Of a stretch of 15,198 bases of DNA, positions 6,531-13,442 are shown in pieces. How positions within the stretch are numbered: the first letter of the stretch is position 1; each line of letters starts with the position of its first letter. Source of the DNA: Rhodospirillales bacterium (GTDB taxonomy: Bacteria > Pseudomonadota > Alphaproteobacteria > Rhodospirillales > JABHCV01); contig JADHSW010000052.1 in the NCBI GenBank assembly GCA_016776705.1, positions 1 through 15,198 of the forward strand, read 5' to 3'. Below the pieces are notes generated by a model that made no database searches, was not told the DNA's origin, and worked only from the letters and a program-made list of their open reading frames with translations. The position numbers and the translations under genes are program-made.

Positions 6531-7297
6531 GCTTGCTTAAGGTCCAGAGCCTGAACCTGAGCTTCGGTGGCGTTAACGCCATTGACGCCTTGAGCCTGAC
6601 CATCGAACCGGGTCCGATCCATTCGATAATCGGCCCCAACGGCGCGGGCAAGACGACCCTGTTCAACCTGATAACCGGTGTTTACGTGCCTTCAGACGGT
6701 CAAATCCTGTTCGAAGACAAGGAAATCGCCGGTAAAAAACCGTGGACGTTGGCGGCCATGGGGCTGGCGCGAACTTTCCAGAACCTGCAAATTTTCTTCA
6801 ACATGACCGCCATCGACAACATCATGGTCGGCATGCATTTAAATAGCGATACCCGGTTCCTGCCGTCCCTGCTGCGTTTGAAAAGCATCATCCGGGGCGA
6901 CAACGAAAACCGGGAAAAATCAGCCGAATTACTTAAATTTGTCGGTCTTGGTGACTACATCGGCGCAGATACAGACTCCATGCCTTACGGCGCATTGAAA
7001 CGCCTGGAAATCGCCCGCTCACTTGCGACGCAGCCTAAAATCCTGCTCCTTGACGAACCGGCGGCCGGTCTGAACCCGGCGGAAACCGGCGAACTTGACG
7101 GGCTCATTCAAAAGATCGCCGCAAGTGGCGTAACCGTTGTGCTTGTCGAACACGACATGAAACTGGTTATGGGCGTATCGGACCACATTATCGTTCTGGA
7201 AAGCGGCAAACTTCTTTGTGAGGGCTCCGCCGACGAAATCCGCCACAATCCGGACGTCATTGCCGCCTATCTGGGCGAAAGCGGGAGGAACCTGTAA
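6527..7297 (+). CDS. livG: Branched-chain-type ABC transporter ATP-binding protein LivG
   Basis: This 256-residue cytoplasmic ATPase has Walker A GPNGAGKTT at residues 36-44, the LivG-typical GLARTFQNLQIF Q-loop region, and Walker B with LLLDEPAAGLNP. The H-loop is in VVLVEHDMKLVM. The ABC signature is MPYGALKRLEIARSL rather than the canonical LSGGQ. LivG proteins commonly have a related YGxxRRLEIAR form, so this is a family trait and not a defect. The C-terminal tail (GSADEIRHNPDVIAAYLG) is the usual LivG end. It pairs with LivF to power import. AAGGAA precedes the ATG by 6 nt, and the stop directly abuts the livF ATG. Confidence 0.95.
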   Translation: MSLLKVQSLNLSFGGVNAIDALSLTIEPGPIHSIIGPNGAGKTTLFNLITGVYVPSDGQILFEDKEIAGKKPWTLAAMGLARTFQNLQIFFNMTAIDNIMVGMHLNSDTRFLPSLLRLKSIIRGDNENREKSAELLKFVGLGDYIGADTDSMPYGALKRLEIARSLATQPKILLLDEPAAGLNPAETGELDGLIQKIAASGVTVVLVEHDMKLVMGVSDHIIVLESGKLLCEGSADEIRHNPDVIAAYLGESGRNL

Positions 7298-8002
7298 ATG
7301 CTGTTGGCTACCTCCAATCTAAGCTGTCACTACGGTCGTATTCAGGCCCTCAGGGATATTGATATCACGGTCAACGAGGGCGAACTGGTTGCCCTGGTCG
7401 GGGCCAATGGCGCAGGCAAAACGACCCTGTTGCGCACCATTTCGGGAATTGAACCGGCCAGCGGCGGGTCAGTGCAATTCGACGGCAACGATATAACTAT
7501 GGCGTCATCAGACAATCGGGTCAAAATGGGTATCGTACAGGTACCCGAAGGACGCCAGATTTTCGGACCCATGAGCGTCGAAGACAATCTGATGCTTGGC
7601 GGTTATACCCGCACCCCGGCTGAGCGCACCGAAACCCTTGAGCAAGCCTACGAGATGTTTCCGGTTCTTAAAATGCGCAGGACCAGCCCGGCGGGTACCT
7701 TGTCCGGCGGGCAGCAGCAAATGCTGGCGATGTCCCGGGCATTGATGGCGCGACCAAGGCTTCTGTTGCTGGATGAGCCGTCCATGGGACTGGCGCCGTT
7801 ACTGGTGGACGAGATTTTCGCCACGGTTAAGAAGTTGCGCGAAAGCGGCACAACCATCTTCCTGGTTGAACAGAACGCCTACATGGCCCTGGCCATCGCG
7901 GATCGCGGTTACGTGCTGGAAGCAGGTGGCATTGTTTTAGCAGACACAGGCCCTACCCTGCTCGCCAACGACAAGGTCAAGGAAGCCTATCTGGGGATAT
8001 AA
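7298..8002 (+). CDS. livF: Branched-chain-type ABC transporter ATP-binding protein LivF
   Basis: The 234-residue ATPase has Walker A GANGAGKTT at residues 35-43, the LivF-specific VPEGRQIFGPMSVEDNL stretch, the signature LSGGQQQMLAMSRAL, Walker B LLLDEPSMGLAP, and the H-loop replaced by Gln in LVEQNA, which is normal in LivF. It is the second nucleotide-binding subunit of the importer. The ribosome site GGGAGGAA lies inside the end of livG, and the start codon follows the livG stop with no gap. It is the last transporter gene. Only 18 nt later the insertion sequence begins, so any native downstream gene or terminator of this operon has been displaced or lost. Confidence 0.95.
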   Translation: MLLATSNLSCHYGRIQALRDIDITVNEGELVALVGANGAGKTTLLRTISGIEPASGGSVQFDGNDITMASSDNRVKMGIVQVPEGRQIFGPMSVEDNLMLGGYTRTPAERTETLEQAYEMFPVLKMRRTSPAGTLSGGQQQMLAMSRALMARPRLLLLDEPSMGLAPLLVDEIFATVKKLRESGTTIFLVEQNAYMALAIADRGYVLEAGGIVLADTGPTLLANDKVKEAYLGI

Positions 8003-8020
8003 GAAGCATCCTGCCGCTAA

Positions 8021-8039
8021 TTCGTCGGTCGTGAAGAAT
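8021..8039 (+). repeat. IS left terminal inverted repeat
   Basis: A 19-bp end that pairs with 9547-9565 at 17 of 19 positions. It lies 5 nt beyond the transposase stop. Confidence 0.85.
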
Positions 8040-8044
8040 ACGCA

Positions 8045-9400
8045 TTACGCGGCGATTTGAACTGATTGCTGTTTGTAGTTCCCCGACCTCCACATCCTGA
8101 ATAAGGCAAAAAGAATCCTGATCCATTTGAGGATGAGGCGGAAGTTGTATCCAGCGGCGGCGAGGATTGGGTTTATGGCGTCTCCTTCAGCGTGGGCGAG
8201 GCGGTTTCGGTCCATTCGGTGATCGTTCTTCATGTGCCCGATAACCGGTTCGACGGCGGAGCGGCGTTTCATCTGGCGTTTGATGGCCGGGGTCACGCGG
8301 CGCTTTTGTCCGGCGGTGAAGACCCGTAGCTTGTAGACACCGGGTGCGTTGTGGCCCTTGTATCCGGCGTCGGCCAGGATGCGTTTGAGGATAGCGCCGG
8401 TGAGGTCTTCAATCTCGGGGATAACCGTCTCGAGGGTGTGTCCGTCGTAAGGCCGTCCCGGCAGTGACTTGGCGTGGATGGCGAACTGGCCGCCACGGCA
8501 CCGGTTCAGCGTCGTCGCGACCGAGACCTTGACGCCGAACTCGTATGGCTTGTGGGCCTTGCCCTTGCCGATGCATTCGACCTCCGGTGCGTGCAAGGCA
8601 TAAATCTTGGGCAAGGGGTCGCGCTTTTTCTGCGTCATCACCCGCTCGCCCAGCCACAGCGGGCGAAGGAAGGCGCTCTCCAAGGCTTCATCGCCTTTGC
8701 TCTTGCGTCGGATGTCACGGATCGTGCGGCCCAAGTACGTCTTGAGCTTCCTGAGTTGACGGTTAGCCCGCTTGAACTGTTTGGCATGGGCGTAACGCTG
8801 GTGGGCGATCAAGGCATGCTTTCCGACCCGCACATAACTTTGCCGCAGCTTGATCCCGGACCGCTTCGCCTGTTTGACCAGGCGCTCACGGGCTTTATGG
8901 ATCAGCTTGGCGTCGGTCGGGAAAGCGACGTCCTTCTCGGCAACCGTGGTGTCGATAACGGCGCGGGTGAAGTCTGACGGTTTCGCTGCGCCCACCTTCA
9001 CCGCCACTGCCAAGCTTTCCTGCAACAGCGCATTCAACCGGTCCTCGCCCATACGCTGACGCCAGCGGGTCATCGACGAGCGGTCCAGCGGCAGGTCGTG
9101 ACAGAAAAATTCCTCGCCGCAGAAGTATTGATAATACGGGTTCTCAAGCCAGCGCGCGCAGACCTCGTCGTCGGACAGATTGTCGACGTATTTAAGAATA
9201 TGAAGCCCCGCCATCAGGCGGTTCGACAACGGTGGTTGGCCGGGGCCGTCCGTATAGACAGCGCCCATCTTCTCCGACAAAAAACGCCAGTCGATCCGAT
9301 CAGCAAGGATGACCTTTTCGTGGCTTAATTTGAGGATCTGATCAAGGCGCGAGCGGAACATATCGTGTTGGCCGCTCTTCTCCGGTTCGCGTGGCTTCAT
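8045..9400 (-). CDS. IS5-family DDE transposase
   Basis: The 451-residue protein begins MKPREPEKSGQHDMFRSRLD. Its N-terminal DUF772-like region contains PPLSNRLMAGLHILKYVDNL and WLENPYYQYFCGEEFF, as in IS5/IS1182-type transposases. The catalytic core shows the first Asp in AVIDTTVAEKDV, the second in LADAGYKGHNAPG, and the Glu in RRSAVEPVIGHMKNDHRM, giving a complete DDE set. There is a basic, helical insertion between the first and second Asp. No frameshift is visible, so it may be active. The ATG at 9400 follows GGAGAGA by 5 nt and is preferred over an in-frame TTG at 9442. It reads towards livF, convergent with it. The exact IS5 subgroup is not resolved here. Confidence 0.9.
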   Translation of the reverse strand: MKPREPEKSGQHDMFRSRLDQILKLSHEKVILADRIDWRFLSEKMGAVYTDGPGQPPLSNRLMAGLHILKYVDNLSDDEVCARWLENPYYQYFCGEEFFCHDLPLDRSSMTRWRQRMGEDRLNALLQESLAVAVKVGAAKPSDFTRAVIDTTVAEKDVAFPTDAKLIHKARERLVKQAKRSGIKLRQSYVRVGKHALIAHQRYAHAKQFKRANRQLRKLKTYLGRTIRDIRRKSKGDEALESAFLRPLWLGERVMTQKKRDPLPKIYALHAPEVECIGKGKAHKPYEFGVKVSVATTLNRCRGGQFAIHAKSLPGRPYDGHTLETVIPEIEDLTGAILKRILADAGYKGHNAPGVYKLRVFTAGQKRRVTPAIKRQMKRRSAVEPVIGHMKNDHRMDRNRLAHAEGDAINPILAAAGYNFRLILKWIRILFALFRMWRSGNYKQQSVQIAA

Positions 9401-9414
9401 CGGCGTCTCTCCGT

Positions 9415-9428
9415 CTGTCCAAGGACAG
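9415..9428. promoter_or_regulatory. Small dyad in the transposase leader
   Basis: CTGTCC and GGACAG form 6-bp arms around AA just before the transposase ribosome site GGAGAGA. A stem here could modulate transposase translation, but the pairing is short and may be incidental. Confidence 0.25.
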
Positions 9429-9450
9429 TGAATCACGCCCAAAAGCTAAA

Positions 9451-9495
9451 TGCAAATTGCAAGGTTATGCACCTAAAAGCATTGTTTCCTTGCAA
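9451..9495. promoter_or_regulatory. TTGCAA-rich nested inverted repeats upstream of transposase
   Basis: TTGCAAGG at 9457-9464 is repeated in inverted orientation as CCTTGCAA at 9488-9495. In addition TGCAA-A-TTGCA at 9451-9461 is itself a dyad. These lie 50-95 nt upstream of the transposase start codon, between it and the right IS end, the place for its promoter and possible regulator or transposase contacts. I could not fix a clear -35/-10 pair. Confidence 0.3.
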
Positions 9496-9546
9496 ATAAA
9501 TTCTCACCAATTCCGTAAAATAGGCAATTTAATCAGTCGGTTGGGA

Positions 9547-9565
9547 ATTCTTCACAGCCGACGAA
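9547..9565 (-). repeat. IS right terminal inverted repeat
   Basis: A 19-bp end matching the left repeat at 17 of 19 positions when read on the minus strand. The truncated binding-protein frame starts directly outside it. Confidence 0.85.
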
Positions 9566-9895
9566 ATATTCCTTTTGCGGCTTGGTGTGAATGCTGACAA
9601 CTTCGAACGAAATTCAAACAGCCACTCAAATTTACGGATGCTATATGCCGGGAGGATCGATTTTATTGTCTCTGGGTGGGAGGCATTCATGTCGGACGCT
9701 AAATTAATTGGCCTCGATCCAGATGAATTTGAAATTGTTTATACGGTTGATTCTTCCGATGTGTCGATTGCGTTTCATCGAAACACACCCGATTGGATCA
9801 TCCAAAAGTTCCAACAAGCCCTCGACAGTATAAAAAACGAAGGTTTGTATGACCTTATACTTAAAAAATATGAAGCGTTTACAAGAGGCGATTAA
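9566..9895 (+). pseudogene. Truncated family-3 solute-binding protein (C-terminal part only)
   Basis: An open frame of 109 codons runs from the IS right end to TAA. Residues such as NLRMLYAGRIDFIVSGWEAF, the GLDPDEFEIVYTV segment, the VSIAFHRNTPDWIIQKFQQAL segment and a final YDLILKKYEAF match the C-terminal lobe of periplasmic SBP_bac_3 (amino-acid type) binding proteins. These are normally about 250 residues with a signal peptide; both that and the N-terminal lobe are absent here. An in-frame TTG at 9575 could start translation only of a non-secreted fragment. The missing 5' part is not on the other side of the IS, where livF ends 18 nt away. The fragment looks more AT-rich than its neighbours. 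I read it as a remnant left by IS-linked deletion. Confidence 0.75.
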
Positions 9896-9960
9896 TCGTC
9901 CCAATGGAACTCTTCTGTATCCTTCTAGATACAAAAAATTGTCAGCTAAGGGCCATTACA

Positions 9961-11469
9961 CTAGGTTTTTTTAGAGCCCGCAGGGCGCTGCATAAAGGCC
10001 GGTACGTGCCCGCTGTCGGCAAATTTCGCGTTTTCATTGTTTTGATTCTGGCTAGGTTCAGCCGTTTTCTTTGGGCGTCTGTCTTCATTGCGGGGTTTTG
10101 GTTTTTCTTTCCGCGGTTTGGGTTTTTCTATGGCGGATTGCTCGGACTTTTGCTCGCGTCCACCCCGATTGCGTCCGCCGCGGTTGCGTCCACGTCCACC
10201 ACGTTCCTGCTTGCGCGGGGTATCGGGTTCACTTTTATCGATTTCGCCAGCATCAATTGCCGGTTCGGCTTTGGCGGTTTCAGGCCTGGTCGATTCAGTT
10301 TCGGCAGGAGACAAGACTTTGAAGCCGGATTGCCCGAATGGTGGAATTTCTTTACCGATCAGCTTTGTAATGGCCTCAAGATACTTACGATCTTCGGCGA
10401 CGGCGATGGTGAAGGCGTGGCCCTGAACGCCGGCCCGTCCGGTGCGACCGATGCGATGAACATAATCTTCGGCATGGGAGGGAACGTCGAAATTGAAAAC
10501 ATGACTAAGGGCGGGAATATCGAGGCCGCGTGCCGCAACATCGCTGCAGATCATGTAGGTGAATTCGTTGTTTTTAAAGCGCTTCAGCATTTCCATGCGT
10601 GCCGGTTGGGCCATGTCGCCGTGCAGTTGACCGACCGAGAAGCCGTGCTTGGTCATGGAGCGGTAGAGAGTGCCAATATCACGCTTTCTGTTACAGAAAA
10701 TGAGTGCGTCCTTGACGTCTTCCTGGGCAATTAGCCTGCGCAGGGCCGCGCGCTTTTCCTTTTGCCCGCCACCAGGACGCCTGCCATCGCCGTGGGGAAC
10801 CATGACCAGTCCCTGGGTGATGGTCTCGTCGCTTGTCTCAAGCTTGGCGACGGTGATTTCCTTCGGGTTCATCAGGAATTTGTCCGCAAGGCGTCTGATT
10901 TCCGGGGCCATGGTTGCTGAAAAGAACAAGGTCTGGCGCATGGGTGAAATCATCGAGACAATTTTTTCGACGTCAGGAATAAAGCCCATGTCCAGCATAC
11001 GGTCGGCTTCATCGATAACCAGGATCTTGACGTCGGTCATCAGCAGGCGACCACGCTCGAAAAGATCAAGCAGGCGTCCGGGGGTAGCAATTAAAACGTC
11101 GGGTCCCCGGTCAATGACCTTCATCTGCTCGTTCATGGACGAGCCGCCAATAAGCAGCGCCTTGGACAGCTTGTGATACTTGCCATAAGTGTCGAAGTTG
11201 TCTGCGACCTGGGCCGCAAGTTCGCGGGTAGGCTCAAGGATCAGCGAGCGCGGCATGCGTGCTTTCGCCCGGCCCGAGGCCAGAATGTCAATCATGGGCA
11301 GGGTGAAACCTGCCGTTTTACCAGTGCCTGTCTGCGCACAACCAAGGATATCACGGCCCATCAGCACAACGGGTATTGCCTGTGCCTGAATGGGGGTGGG
11401 GGTGTTGTAACCTGCGTCTTCGACGGCTTTTAGGACGCCGTCACCGAGTCCAAGATCAGAAAAATTCAT
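9961..11469 (-). CDS. rhlE: DEAD-box ATP-dependent RNA helicase, RhlE-type
   Basis: The 502-residue protein starts MNFSDLGLGDGVLKAVEDAG, the usual RhlE beginning with the Q motif (Gln28). All helicase motifs are present: AQTGTGKT (45-52), PTRELA, TPGRLLDL, DEAD (153-156), SAT, LIFCNRKRD, ARGLDIP and HRIGRTGRAG. The C-terminal tail of about 120 residues is low-complexity and basic, with an RGGRGRNRGGRNRGG block followed by Lys/Pro/Glu-rich sequence, as in RNA-binding tails of RhlE proteins. It unwinds RNA in ribosome assembly, RNA decay or cold response. The ATG at 11469 is preferred. The frame stays open to a TTG at 11568, but that TTG is the -35 box of a good promoter. It faces away from the hydrolase operon. 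The RhlE subgroup label is by overall likeness. Confidence 0.9.
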   Translation of the reverse strand: MNFSDLGLGDGVLKAVEDAGYNTPTPIQAQAIPVVLMGRDILGCAQTGTGKTAGFTLPMIDILASGRAKARMPRSLILEPTRELAAQVADNFDTYGKYHKLSKALLIGGSSMNEQMKVIDRGPDVLIATPGRLLDLFERGRLLMTDVKILVIDEADRMLDMGFIPDVEKIVSMISPMRQTLFFSATMAPEIRRLADKFLMNPKEITVAKLETSDETITQGLVMVPHGDGRRPGGGQKEKRAALRRLIAQEDVKDALIFCNRKRDIGTLYRSMTKHGFSVGQLHGDMAQPARMEMLKRFKNNEFTYMICSDVAARGLDIPALSHVFNFDVPSHAEDYVHRIGRTGRAGVQGHAFTIAVAEDRKYLEAITKLIGKEIPPFGQSGFKVLSPAETESTRPETAKAEPAIDAGEIDKSEPDTPRKQERGGRGRNRGGRNRGGREQKSEQSAIEKPKPRKEKPKPRNEDRRPKKTAEPSQNQNNENAKFADSGHVPAFMQRPAGSKKT

Positions 11470-11540
11470 ATGGTTTGGGTCATTCAGGCTGCCATTTATG
11501 ACTACCTTTTGATCCCCGTCCTTTAGTTGAGGAAAGCGGG

Positions 11541-11568
11541 ATATTAGGCTTTCCGGTGTGTAAGTCAA
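11541..11568 (-). promoter_or_regulatory. Sigma-70-like promoter of the RNA helicase gene
   Basis: On the minus strand TTGACT (11568-11563) and TAATAT (11546-11541) are 16 nt apart, close to consensus. Transcription would start near 11534, giving a leader of about 65 nt. The -10 box sits between arms GGAAAGC (11531-11537) and GCTTTCC (11548-11554), a perfect 7-bp dyad that could be an operator. Confidence 0.65.
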
Positions 11569-11597
11569 TGTTCCTGGTGGGGATGAATGCTGATTCC

Positions 11598-11626
11598 TTG
11601 GCCCGACACCTCACATGCGCTAGACA
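11598..11626 (+). promoter_or_regulatory. Possible promoter of the hydrolase-meaB gene run
   Basis: TTGGCC (11598-11603) and TAGACA (11621-11626) are 17 nt apart, ending 38 nt before the first ATG of the operon. The -10 is a moderate match, so this is tentative. Confidence 0.3.
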
Positions 11627-11664
11627 TTAACCAGTTGATTCTCCAATTCTACGGAAGGTAGCCC

Positions 11665-12204
11665 ATGCTGATCAAGGCGGAAAAATCCACACTACTGGTT
11701 GTCGATATACAGGAAAAGCTTGCCGGGGTCATGAATGGCATCGATCAGGTTGTCGGAAATACGTCGATCCTGATGAAATCTGCTCAGCAACTTTCAATCC
11801 CGCAGCTTGTGTCAGAGCAGTATCCCAAGGGATTGGGGGCGACGTTGGGCCGGTTGTCTGAATTGTCAAATAGCGCGCCCATTGAAAAATTGAGCTTCTC
11901 TTGTATGGACAACGACGACTACGTATCGCGCTTTAACGCCCTTGGACGCGAGCAAGCGGTGATCGCGGGAATGGAGGCCCATGTCTGCGTCCTGCAAACG
12001 GCGATGGATTTACTTCATCGAGATGTGCAAGTCTTCGTAGTTGCTGATGCGACGACGTCCAGAAGCCCCGACAGCCACTCAATGGCCCTGCACCGGCTCA
12101 GCGGGGCGGGAGCGGAAATTGTGACGACGGAAATGGTGGTGTTCGAATGGCTGGGCCGTGCAGGAACACCCCAGTTCAGGGAATTAAGTAAACTGATCAA
12201 GTGA
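11665..12204 (+). CDS. Isochorismatase-family cysteine hydrolase
   Basis: This 179-residue protein has the isochorismatase-like fold features. Asp14 lies in LLVVDIQEKLAG, Lys75 in IEKLSFSC and the nucleophile Cys108 in GMEAHVCVLQTAMDL, giving the complete Asp-Lys-Cys triad. The preceding GMEAH with the cis-peptide-type region is typical of the stand-alone (ISOC1/YcaC-like) hydrolases rather than of the siderophore enzyme EntB. The substrate is unknown; family members cleave amides, ureido groups or vinyl ethers. GGAAGG precedes the ATG by about 6 nt. Its stop overlaps or abuts the next gene start (GTGA/ATG within 6 nt), making it the first gene of a five-gene run. Confidence 0.88.
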   Translation: MLIKAEKSTLLVVDIQEKLAGVMNGIDQVVGNTSILMKSAQQLSIPQLVSEQYPKGLGATLGRLSELSNSAPIEKLSFSCMDNDDYVSRFNALGREQAVIAGMEAHVCVLQTAMDLLHRDVQVFVVADATTSRSPDSHSMALHRLSGAGAEIVTTEMVVFEWLGRAGTPQFRELSKLIK

Positions 12205-12209
12205 GGGTT

Positions 12210-12908
12210 ATGAATAAAACACCGCTACTGCTGCTTCCGGGATTGTTGTGCGATAAAATACTTTGGTCCCACCAGATCGACACCCTGTCTGATCTGGTGG
12301 ACATCAGCGTCGCCGACTTGACCCGCGATGACACGATTGAGGCCATGGCTGCCCGCACTTTAAGCGAGGCCCCCGAAACCTTTGCCCTGGCCGGGTTGTC
12401 CATGGGCGGTTATGTTGCCCAGGAAATCCTGCGTCAGGCCCCTGAGCGTGTCACCCGACTGGCCTTGATCGATACCTCGGCGCTGGCGGATTCCGATGAG
12501 CAACGCGAACGGCGGACAGGTTTTATCGGTCAGGTCCAGGAAGGCAAGTTCAAGGGTGTTACAGCGCGTCTTTTACCAATGTTGATCCATCAGGACAGAT
12601 TGAACGACAAGGTCTTGACGTCCCAAATCATAACCATGGCCGAAAATATCGGCAAGGATGCCTTTATCAGGCAGCAACACACCATTATGAGCCGTAAAGA
12701 CGGGTTTGATGTTCTGGCCCGTGTTAAATTTCCCACGGTAGTCATTTGTGGACGCCAGGATACGCTAACTCCATTAGAACAACATCGGGCCATTGCCGAC
12801 GCCGTTACAGGGTCGGTTCTGGTGATCATTGAAGACAGCGGCCATCTTGCGCCGCTGGAACAACCGCATGCGGTCAGCGCAGCCATGCGCTATTGGTTAC
12901 AGGTGTAA
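12210..12908 (+). CDS. Alpha/beta-fold hydrolase
   Basis: The 232-residue protein has the oxyanion-hole region LLLLPGLLCD near the start, the nucleophile elbow GLSMGG with Ser64, the acid Asp184 in CGRQDTLTPL and His212 in DSGHLAPLEQP, so the catalytic triad is complete. The length is compact, with a small cap domain. Esterase, thioesterase or lactonase activity are all possible, and the substrate cannot be told. The ATG at 12210 matches the family N-terminus. A GTG at 12201, overlapping the previous stop as GTGA, would add three residues (start MRV) and cannot be excluded. The spacing of GAGGG to the ATG is short. It is followed after 3 nt by the carbonic anhydrase-like gene. Confidence 0.85.
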   Translation: MNKTPLLLLPGLLCDKILWSHQIDTLSDLVDISVADLTRDDTIEAMAARTLSEAPETFALAGLSMGGYVAQEILRQAPERVTRLALIDTSALADSDEQRERRTGFIGQVQEGKFKGVTARLLPMLIHQDRLNDKVLTSQIITMAENIGKDAFIRQQHTIMSRKDGFDVLARVKFPTVVICGRQDTLTPLEQHRAIADAVTGSVLVIIEDSGHLAPLEQPHAVSAAMRYWLQV

Positions 12909-12911
12909 AAA

Positions 12912-13442
12912 ATGTCAGGCTTAATTCTACCCTACGAGGAAACCGTCCCCACCATTGCCGACGACGCCTTCATCGCTCCCAACGCGACCATCATTGGCGA
13001 CGTGGTTATCGGCAGTGAAAGCGGTATCTGGTTCAACTGTCTGCTTCGTGGCGACGTCAACGAAATCCGCGTTGGCGAAAGAACCAATATTCAGGACGGC
13101 ACCATTGTCCATGTTTCGGGCGAAGGGCAGGGAACGTATATCGGTGATGATATCACCATCGGCCACATGGCGGTAATCCATGCCTGCACGCTGGAAGATG
13201 GCTGTTTCATCGGCATGAATGCGACCATCTTGGACGGCGCTGTTGTCGAAAGTGGGGCCATGGTCGCCGCCGGGGCGCTGGTGCCGCCGGGGAAACGGGT
13301 TCCTGGCGGGCAATTATGGGGCGGAATGCCAGCTAGATATCTGCGCGATATACGCCAGACCGACCTTGAAATGATACGCTATACAGCCCCCCATTACGTT
13401 AAACTGGCCCATCGTTATCGCAAGGGATTGTCCGAGTTGTGA
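12912..13442 (+). CDS. Gamma-class carbonic anhydrase-like hexapeptide-repeat protein
   Basis: The 176-residue protein is a left-handed beta-helix of repeated [LIV]-G-x4 hexapeptides, with a C-terminal helix. It keeps the gamma-carbonic anhydrase landmarks. Arg46 and Asp48 are in LLRGDVNEI and Gln61-Asp62 in TNIQDGTIVH. Three zinc-ligand histidines are at 67, 85 and 90 in the VHVS and GHMAVIHAC segments. It should form a trimer with metal at the subunit interfaces. Whether it hydrates CO2 is uncertain, because many YrdA/PaaY/CaiE-like relatives are inactive as anhydrases, and PaaY is a thioesterase in phenylacetate breakdown. AGGTG lies just upstream of the ATG. The stop overlaps the meaB GTG start by 4 nt. 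Confidence 0.9.
   Translation: MSGLILPYEETVPTIADDAFIAPNATIIGDVVIGSESGIWFNCLLRGDVNEIRVGERTNIQDGTIVHVSGEGQGTYIGDDITIGHMAVIHACTLEDGCFIGMNATILDGAVVESGAMVAAGALVPPGKRVPGGQLWGGMPARYLRDIRQTDLEMIRYTAPHYVKLAHRYRKGLSEL

Larger units (their letters stand above)
8021..9565. mobile_element. IS5-family-type insertion sequence, 1,545 bp
   Basis: The element is bounded by imperfect inverted repeats. The left end is TTCGTCGGTCGTGAAGAAT at 8021-8039. The right end, read on the minus strand from 9565, is TTCGTCGGCTGTGAAGAAT (9565-9547). The two match at 17 of 19 positions, with the only differences at positions 9-10. It carries one transposase gene on the minus strand. The size and the flanking CTAA on the left, which fits the YTAR target known for IS5-group elements, agree with an IS5-type element. 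The right flank is ATAT, so no target duplication is visible. Confidence 0.88.

Noticed and set aside
6956..7060. LivG signature MPYGALKR considered as a defective ABC signature
   Set aside because: LivG proteins commonly have a YGxxRR-type variant in place of LSGGQ, so this is not evidence of loss of function.
9401..9442. TTG start at 9442 for the transposase
   Set aside because: The ATG at 9400 has a strong GGAGAGA ribosome site at proper distance; the extra 14 residues match nothing I recognise.
9916..9933. Hairpin TGTATC / GATACA between the pseudogene and the helicase, considered as a terminator
   Set aside because: It has only 6 AT-rich base pairs. On the plus strand it is followed by As, and on the minus strand the T-run comes before the stem, so neither direction forms a standard terminator.
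9904..10734. Plus-strand open frame of 276 codons opposite the helicase 3' half
   Set aside because: Its Arg/Phe-rich composition mirrors the basic RGG/Lys tail of the helicase on the other strand; no motif or ribosome site supports it.
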